From: Paracoccaceae bacterium
Lineage (GTDB): Bacteria > Pseudomonadota > Alphaproteobacteria > Rhodobacterales > Rhodobacteraceae
DNA: 10,193 nucleotides
Reading direction: 5' to 3'
Assembly (NCBI GenBank): GCA_016765235.1
Contig: JAESQH010000012.1
Location: 2,205-12,397 of the forward strand
Below, in pieces: positions 6,082-10,193 of this stretch (the stretch's first letter is position 1; each line of letters starts with the position of its first letter). A model generated the notes under the pieces. The model ran no database searches and was not told the DNA's origin. It worked only from the letters and a program-made list of their open reading frames with translations. A program made the translations under genes and the position numbers.

Positions 6082-7401
6082 ATGGCTTTCGACGTGCAAT
6101 CAAATTCGATGGAAGAGTACTGGATTCCATTTACAGATAACAAAGCTTTCAAAAAAGACCCGCGCCTGATCACCAGCGCCAGCGGTGTTTATATGACGGA
6201 TCACAAAGGCGGGACGGTCATTGACGGGTCATCCGGCCTGTTTTGCAGTCCGGCGGGCCACAGTCATCCCAAAATCATCGAAGCAGTGCATAAGACTATG
6301 CAAAACTTCACCTATGTGGCCCCGTTCGGGTCCGGCCATCCGCTAAGCTTCGCGTTGGCTGAACAGGTAGCGCGGCTGTTACCCGAAGATTTCAACCATG
6401 TGTTCTTCGTGAATTCCGGCTCAGAGGCAATCGATACAGCTTTGAAGATGGTGATGGCCTATCACTCCGCGCTTGGTTGTGATCGCAGTCGCTTTGTCAG
6501 CCGCGAGCGGGCTTATCACGGTGTTAACATTGGCGGCATTTCCCTGTCTGGCATGGTTAACAACCGCAAAACATTCCCGTCAGTTATGCCAAATGTCGTG
6601 ATGATGCGCCACACTTGGGACGAGGGTGAACTGTTCGTTCGCGGCCAACCTGAACGTGGTGTTGAGCTGGCGAATGACCTACAGCGCATGGTCGAAAATT
6701 ACGGTGGCAACACGATTGCGGCATGTTTTGTCGAACCCGTCGCGGGTTCCACGGGCATTCTTGCCCCGCCCAAAGGATATCTGGATCGCCTACGTCAGAT
6801 TTGCGACGAGAACGGCATTCTGCTGGTGTTCGACGAGGTTATTACCGGATTTGGCCGCTTAGGCGACAAGTTCGCAACCGATGTATTTGGCGTCACACCA
6901 GACATTATGACCATGGCCAAGGCCTTAACCAACGGCTCCATTCCGATGGGTGCGGTTGCGGTGACGGATAGGGTATACGACGTAATTTCCGACCAAGCAG
7001 CGCCGGGCGCAATCGAGTTTTTCCACGGGTACACCTATTCGGGACATCCGGCAGCCTGTGCCGCAGGATTGTCAACATTGGCGATCTTAGAGGAAGAAGG
7101 GCTGTTTGAACGCGCCGCTGAAATGACGCCGTATTTCCTTGATGCTGTGTACACGCTCAAAGATCACCCGATGATCAAAGACATTCGCGGAATCGGTATG
7201 ATGGCAGGGGTGGAGCTAAAATCAAACGGTAAACCGGGGCAACGTGGGGGCCGTGCGCAAAGCGATCTGTTCTGGAACGGAATGCATGTGAAATTCACCG
7301 GAGACACGGGCATTCTTGCACCGATGTTTATCGCCGAGAAATCCCATATCGATGAAATGATTGATAAGTTGACGAAAACGCTGGACGATCTGTCGGTCTA
7401 G
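6082..7401 (+). CDS. Class III omega-amino acid:pyruvate aminotransferase (probable taurine or hypotaurine aminotransferase)
   Basis: A 439-aa PLP enzyme of fold type I, class III. Landmarks: YWIPFTDNKAFKKDPR (13-28, the entry motif typical of beta-alanine:pyruvate aminotransferases), SSGLFCSPAGHSHP (50-63), VNSGSEAIDTALK (110-122, phosphate binding), YHGVNIGG (145-152), LVFDEVITGFGRLG (248-261, Asp251 to the pyridine N), the PLP lysine in MTMAKALTNGSIPMGA (Lys280), and FFHGYTYSGHPAACAAG (313-329). Family reaction: transfer of a terminal amino group from an omega-amino acid to pyruvate. Divergent tauR, a TauR-box cluster upstream and nearby xsc argue that the physiological donor is taurine (giving sulfoacetaldehyde) or hypotaurine. 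By N-terminal motif it resembles the beta-alanine type (and perhaps Hpa) more than the Tpa I remember from roseobacters, so I give no symbol. Ribosome site GGAGA precedes the ATG. A strong hairpin follows the stop. Confidence 0.88.
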   Translation: MAFDVQSNSMEEYWIPFTDNKAFKKDPRLITSASGVYMTDHKGGTVIDGSSGLFCSPAGHSHPKIIEAVHKTMQNFTYVAPFGSGHPLSFALAEQVARLLPEDFNHVFFVNSGSEAIDTALKMVMAYHSALGCDRSRFVSRERAYHGVNIGGISLSGMVNNRKTFPSVMPNVVMMRHTWDEGELFVRGQPERGVELANDLQRMVENYGGNTIAACFVEPVAGSTGILAPPKGYLDRLRQICDENGILLVFDEVITGFGRLGDKFATDVFGVTPDIMTMAKALTNGSIPMGAVAVTDRVYDVISDQAAPGAIEFFHGYTYSGHPAACAAGLSTLAILEEEGLFERAAEMTPYFLDAVYTLKDHPMIKDIRGIGMMAGVELKSNGKPGQRGGRAQSDLFWNGMHVKFTGDTGILAPMFIAEKSHIDEMIDKLTKTLDDLSV

Positions 7402-7413
7402 GTAAGGAAATTG

Positions 7414-7436
7414 TCGGAGCGCTAAACGCGCTCCGA
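7414..7436. terminator. Perfect hairpin between convergent aminotransferase and bhcD genes, likely bidirectional terminator
   Basis: TCGGAGCGC (7414-7422) and GCGCTCCGA (7428-7436) form an uninterrupted 9-bp GC-rich stem with loop TAAAC. On the + strand TTATAATTTAAA follows. On the minus strand CAATTTCC follows. The hairpin occupies most of the 42-base gap between the two stop codons and can serve both operons. Confidence 0.8.
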
Positions 7437-7443
7437 TTATAAT

Positions 7444-8409
7444 TTAAACGTCGACTTCAATCGCGTCGCCTGACGCAATCGCCAGTTCAACGGCAGCCGT
7501 TGCGACAGCCAAATCTTGCAAGCCAACGCCTGTGCCATCAAACAACGTGATCTCGTCATCCGAGGTTCTGCCGTTGTGCGTGCCATTAATAACAGCGCCG
7601 ATTTCGTTGATTTGATCTTCGGAAATCAACCCTTCAGCAACCGCATGTTGACATTCACCGATCGTGATCGATTGCGCGATCTCGTCAGTGAACACGGTGG
7701 CTTTGGCAACCAATGCAGATTCGACTTCTTGCTTGCCTTTGGTGTCGGTTCCCATGCATGCAATGTGCGTTCCGGGTTTCACCTGCGCGGCCTTCAAGAT
7801 CGGGGCAAAACTGGACGTGATGGAGATGATCACATCCGCCTGCGCACCTAGTTCATCAAGGCTAACAGCCTGAAATGGCAAGCCAAGTTCTTCAGCCACA
7901 TCTGCCAAACGCGACAGCATTTCAGGATGGTAGTTCCAGCCGATAACTTTTTCAAAATCACGCTGCTCCACTGCGGCGCGCATCTGGAAAGCGGACTGGT
8001 GGCCAGCGCCGATCATACCCAGAACCTTGGAATCCTTGCGGGCCAAGTGCTGGATTGAAACGCTTGAGGCCGCAGCCGTGCGAACTGCCGTTAGATAATT
8101 GCCACCAACGATGGCTTTTACCTGACCCGTGTCAGCGTTGAACAAGAAGATCGAGGATTGATGGTTGGTTAACCCTTTCGCCTCGTTCCCCGGCCAGTAA
8201 CCGCCGGATTTCAAGCCGAGCGATAGGCCCGCCTTATCAAACCCCGACTTGAAACCGTAAAGCGCGTCGGCATAGCCGATGTCTTCGCGGATCACCGGAA
8301 AGTTGTAAGCATCGCCGCGCGCCATCGCGCCAAAAACGGCCTCGACAGCGTTGTAAGATGTGGTGCGGTCGATCAGGTTCGGGATGACCCTTTCAGGAAC
8401 AATGATCAT
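7444..8409 (-). CDS. bhcD: Iminosuccinate reductase of the beta-hydroxyaspartate cycle (ornithine cyclodeaminase/mu-crystallin family)
   Basis: A 321-aa NAD(P)H-dependent enzyme; in the BHA cycle BhcD reduces iminosuccinate to L-aspartate, the last step. The family is shown by LGLKSGGYW (64-72, substrate Lys67), NYLTAVRTAAASS (104-116, substrate Arg110), the Rossmann motif VLGMIGAGHQS (129-139), VIISITSS, MGTDTKGKQE (219-228) and FDGTGVGLQDLAV (290-302, Asp291). The sequence matches what I recall of Paracoccus denitrificans BhcD (RAAA, EKVIGWN.HPEMLSRLAD, IGECQHA), which separates it from true ornithine cyclodeaminases. I chose the ATG at 8409 (MIIVPER): it follows the bhcC stop by one base and has AAGG 9 bases upstream. 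A start at 8556 would overlap bhcC by 146 bases and add an unrelated 49-aa tail. Last visible gene of the bhc operon, ended by the hairpin at 7414-7436. Confidence 0.93.
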   Translation of the reverse strand: MIIVPERVIPNLIDRTTSYNAVEAVFGAMARGDAYNFPVIREDIGYADALYGFKSGFDKAGLSLGLKSGGYWPGNEAKGLTNHQSSIFLFNADTGQVKAIVGGNYLTAVRTAAASSVSIQHLARKDSKVLGMIGAGHQSAFQMRAAVEQRDFEKVIGWNYHPEMLSRLADVAEELGLPFQAVSLDELGAQADVIISITSSFAPILKAAQVKPGTHIACMGTDTKGKQEVESALVAKATVFTDEIAQSITIGECQHAVAEGLISEDQINEIGAVINGTHNGRTSDDEITLFDGTGVGLQDLAVATAAVELAIASGDAIEVDV

Positions 8410-8410
8410 A

Positions 8411-9577
8411 TTAGTAAGCCTTGCCGCGAGAGGATACCGGCCAAAGTGTTTCAACTTTGCCGCCCCGAACACCGACATACCAGTCGTGGACGTTGCAGGT
8501 CGGATCGCAGTGACCAGGTACAAGGCGTAGCTTTTCGTTAATCGCCAATACGCCATCAGGGTCGGCTACAACGCCGTGTTCGTCCGAACACTTGATGTAT
8601 TCTACCGCATCGTTGCGCCCGTAAACTGTAGGCAGACCACTATCCACGGATTGGGTTTTTAGGCCCGCATCCACAATCGCTTTGTCGGCTTTGGTGTGGC
8701 TCATCACAGATGTCAGCAGAAACAGAGAGTTTTCCCATTCGCCGTCATCAATCCGCTTGCCTTCTTTATCCAGAATACGACCGTAATCCGCATCCATGAA
8801 CGCATAGGAACCACATTGCATTTCGTTGAAAACGCCGGAGTTGCCCTCGAAGTAATACGAGCCAGTGCCCGCGCCACCAACTATGTCACATTCCAGCCCT
8901 TGGGCCGTCAGCGCAGTCATTGCGTCACGGACCATGTCCACGGCGATGTCGATTTTGGCTTCGCGATCGGTGTATAGGTCCATGTGCTGCATAGCGCCTT
9001 GATAGGCTTGGATGCCCGCGAATTTCAGGCCCTCGGCGGAATCGATCAGCTTGGCGATGTTCACGACGTCTTGCGAAGTGCTCACGCCACAACGGCCCGC
9101 TCCTACGTCGATTTCGACGAGACATTCAAGCTGCGTGCCATGCTTTTGCGCTGCGGCCGCCAAATCGGCTACGTTTTCGGGGTCATCGACACACACCAAA
9201 ATGCGCGCGCCAAGTTTCGGCATACGCGCCAAACGGTCGATCTTTGCAGGGTCGCGCACTTGGTTGGAGATCATCACGTCCTTGATACCACCACGCACGA
9301 AAACCTCGGCCTCGGAAACCTTCTGGCAGCAAACGCCGATAGCCGCGCCCATGGATTGTTGCAATTTCAGAACATCGACAGATTTATGCATTTTACCGTG
9401 CGCGCGGTGGCGAACGCCCATGTCTTTACAGATGTCGCCCATCTTTTTCACGTTACGCTCTAGCGCATCGAGATCAAGGATCAGGCAGGGAGTTTGAATG
9501 TCTTTTTCGTCCATGCCGGGAATGGCAGGGACGTCATAGCCAACTTCAAGGTCGGCAAAGTTTACTGGTGCGTTCAT
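8411..9577 (-). CDS. bhcC: Beta-hydroxyaspartate aldolase (D-threonine aldolase-like, PLP fold type III)
   Basis: A 388-aa protein. BhcC joins glycine and glyoxylate to (2R,3S)-beta-hydroxyaspartate, the carbon-carbon bond-forming step of the BHA cycle. The N-terminal alanine-racemase-like barrel begins near IQTPCLILDLDALERN (27-42); the PLP lysine is expected in HRAHGKMHKS (Lys62 by analogy with D-threonine aldolase). GAGRCGV (159-165) and VGGAGTGSYYF (233-243, phosphate loop) follow. The C-terminal beta domain carries VPGHCDPTCN (353-362); His356 and Asp358 fit the divalent-metal pair of D-threonine aldolases. The ATG at 9577 has AGGAG at 9585-9589, which overlaps the bhcB stop codon. Position between bhcB and bhcD supports BhcC over a generic D-threonine aldolase. 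Confidence 0.93.
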   Translation of the reverse strand: MNAPVNFADLEVGYDVPAIPGMDEKDIQTPCLILDLDALERNVKKMGDICKDMGVRHRAHGKMHKSVDVLKLQQSMGAAIGVCCQKVSEAEVFVRGGIKDVMISNQVRDPAKIDRLARMPKLGARILVCVDDPENVADLAAAAQKHGTQLECLVEIDVGAGRCGVSTSQDVVNIAKLIDSAEGLKFAGIQAYQGAMQHMDLYTDREAKIDIAVDMVRDAMTALTAQGLECDIVGGAGTGSYYFEGNSGVFNEMQCGSYAFMDADYGRILDKEGKRIDDGEWENSLFLLTSVMSHTKADKAIVDAGLKTQSVDSGLPTVYGRNDAVEYIKCSDEHGVVADPDGVLAINEKLRLVPGHCDPTCNVHDWYVGVRGGKVETLWPVSSRGKAY

Positions 9578-9584
9578 GATTTCT

Positions 9585-9589
9585 CTCCT
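9585..9589 (-). promoter_or_regulatory. Ribosome binding site of bhcC overlapping the bhcB stop
   Basis: AGGAG on the minus strand lies 7 bases before the bhcC ATG and shares bases with the TAG stop of bhcB. It supports the 9577 start and coupled translation of the two genes. Confidence 0.7.
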
Positions 9590-10193
9590 AGTTTTTCATC
9601 CACGGTAGCTTGTCCATATCGACGTTGCCACCTGTTATAATCACCCCGACGCGTTTTCCCGCGAACAGGTCTTTATTCTTGAGTATGGTCGCCAGCGGCA
9701 CAGCGCTTGACGGCTCCACCACGATTTTCATGCGTTGCCAAATCAGCTTCATTGCATCTACGATTTCGTCCTCGGTGGCAATCAAAATGTCGGTTACGTG
9801 GTTGGACACAAAATGCCATGTCAGATCTTTTAACGGAACCTTCAAGCCATCGGCAACCGTATCCGGCGCATCATCGGCGATAATATGCCCCGCTTTGAAC
9901 GACCGATAGGCATCATCCGCATTCTTCGGTTCAGCCGCATAAATCTTGGTGTCAAGTGCCACATTGGACAGTGCCAGACAGGTACCAGAAATCATGCCAC
10001 CGCCGCCAATAGGGGCAACAACGGCATCCAGACCACCGGTTTGTTCCAGCAGTTCCAGCGAACATGTCGCTTGGCCTGCGATCACGCGCGGATCGTTATA
10101 AGGATGCACGAAATCGGCACCAGTCGCGGCTTGCACCTCGGCAAAAACCGCTTCGCGTGACGTTGTCGAGGGTTCACACTCCGTAATGATCCC
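9588..10193 (-). CDS. bhcB: Beta-hydroxyaspartate dehydratase (serine/threonine dehydratase family), 5' part cut by window edge
   Basis: The frame is open to the right edge, so the GTG at 10136 is internal. The 201 visible residues begin GIITECEPSTT and are the C-terminal two-thirds of a roughly 320-aa fold-type-II PLP enzyme; the PLP lysine near the N-terminus is outside. Visible motifs: HPYNDPRVIAGQAT, the PLP-phosphate loop APIGGGGMISG, YAAEPKNADDAYRS (Glu and Asp match the divalent-cation site of serine racemase/hydroxyaspartate dehydratase), VADGL, EPSSAVPLA, and VIITGGNVDMDKLPW near the end. BhcB removes ammonia from beta-hydroxyaspartate to give iminosuccinate, the substrate of BhcD. 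Followed after 10 bases by bhcC. Threonine dehydratase would be the default family name; the neighbours decide the specific call. Confidence 0.92.
   Translation of the reverse strand, partial: GIITECEPSTTSREAVFAEVQAATGADFVHPYNDPRVIAGQATCSLELLEQTGGLDAVVAPIGGGGMISGTCLALSNVALDTKIYAAEPKNADDAYRSFKAGHIIADDAPDTVADGLKVPLKDLTWHFVSNHVTDILIATEDEIVDAMKLIWQRMKIVVEPSSAVPLATILKNKDLFAGKRVGVIITGGNVDMDKLPWMKN

Noticed and set aside
7444..8409. Ornithine cyclodeaminase or alanine dehydrogenase identity for the mu-crystallin family gene
   Set aside because: Position after bhcB-bhcC and close resemblance to BhcD favour iminosuccinate reductase.
8410..8556. N-terminal extension of bhcD to a start at 8556, giving 370 aa
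   Set aside because: The extra 49 residues overlap the 3' end of bhcC, resemble nothing in the family, and the ATG at 8409 gives the normal family length with a ribosome site.
8984..9463. Long + strand open frames opposite bhcC (159 and 161 aa)
   Set aside because: They are antisense to a strongly conserved gene, with no recognisable motifs and no ribosome site that I could support.
10134..10136. GTG at 10136 as the start of bhcB
   Set aside because: The frame continues upstream to the window edge with family-like sequence (ITECEPS), and the PLP-lysine domain would otherwise be missing.

Overview
This window looks like a piece of an alphaproteobacterial chromosome, most likely a marine Rhodobacteraceae (roseobacter-type) genome. 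That assignment is an inference from gene content: a TauR-type MocR regulator, sulfoacetaldehyde acetyltransferase, a long dimethylglycine-dehydrogenase-like GcvT-fusion protein, and three consecutive genes of the beta-hydroxyaspartate (BHA) cycle. No RNA genes, CRISPR arrays, insertion sequences or phage genes were seen. Coding density is very high; the longest gap without a gene is the 114-base divergent region at 5968-6081.

Left part (1-1620, + strand): the 3' two-thirds of a FAD-dependent amine dehydrogenase with a C-terminal GcvT (tetrahydrofolate) module; its N-terminal Rossmann/FAD part lies outside the window. It meets ackA tail to tail with one base between the stop codons.

Middle part (1622-7401): a taurine/sulfonate dissimilation module. 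A MocR regulator (tauR) is followed on the same (minus) strand by xsc and ackA, and is divergent from an omega-amino-acid:pyruvate aminotransferase. Together they would take a 2-aminoethane sulfur compound to sulfoacetaldehyde (aminotransferase), then to acetyl phosphate plus sulfite (Xsc), then to acetate plus ATP (AckA). The divergent tauR/aminotransferase region carries an exact copy of the TauR-box sequence I recall from Rhodobacter capsulatus (CTGGACTTAA), with two degenerate copies after it. A second pair of similar direct repeats, 22 bp apart, lies just upstream of xsc. This suggests that TauR controls both arms.

Right part (7444-10193, minus strand): bhcD, bhcC and a partial bhcB, in the known bhcABCD order, running off the right edge; bhcA and the IclR regulator bhcR are expected beyond it. 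These enzymes turn glycine plus glyoxylate into aspartate through beta-hydroxyaspartate and iminosuccinate. A perfect 9-bp hairpin separates this operon from the convergent aminotransferase gene.

The most interesting aspect is the juxtaposition of three modules that share small C2/amine intermediates: N-methyl amine oxidation, taurine-type desulfonation, and the BHA cycle. A second is that the aminotransferase beside TauR looks like the beta-alanine:pyruvate type and not the usual roseobacter Tpa. The individual families are known; any functional link among the modules is inference.
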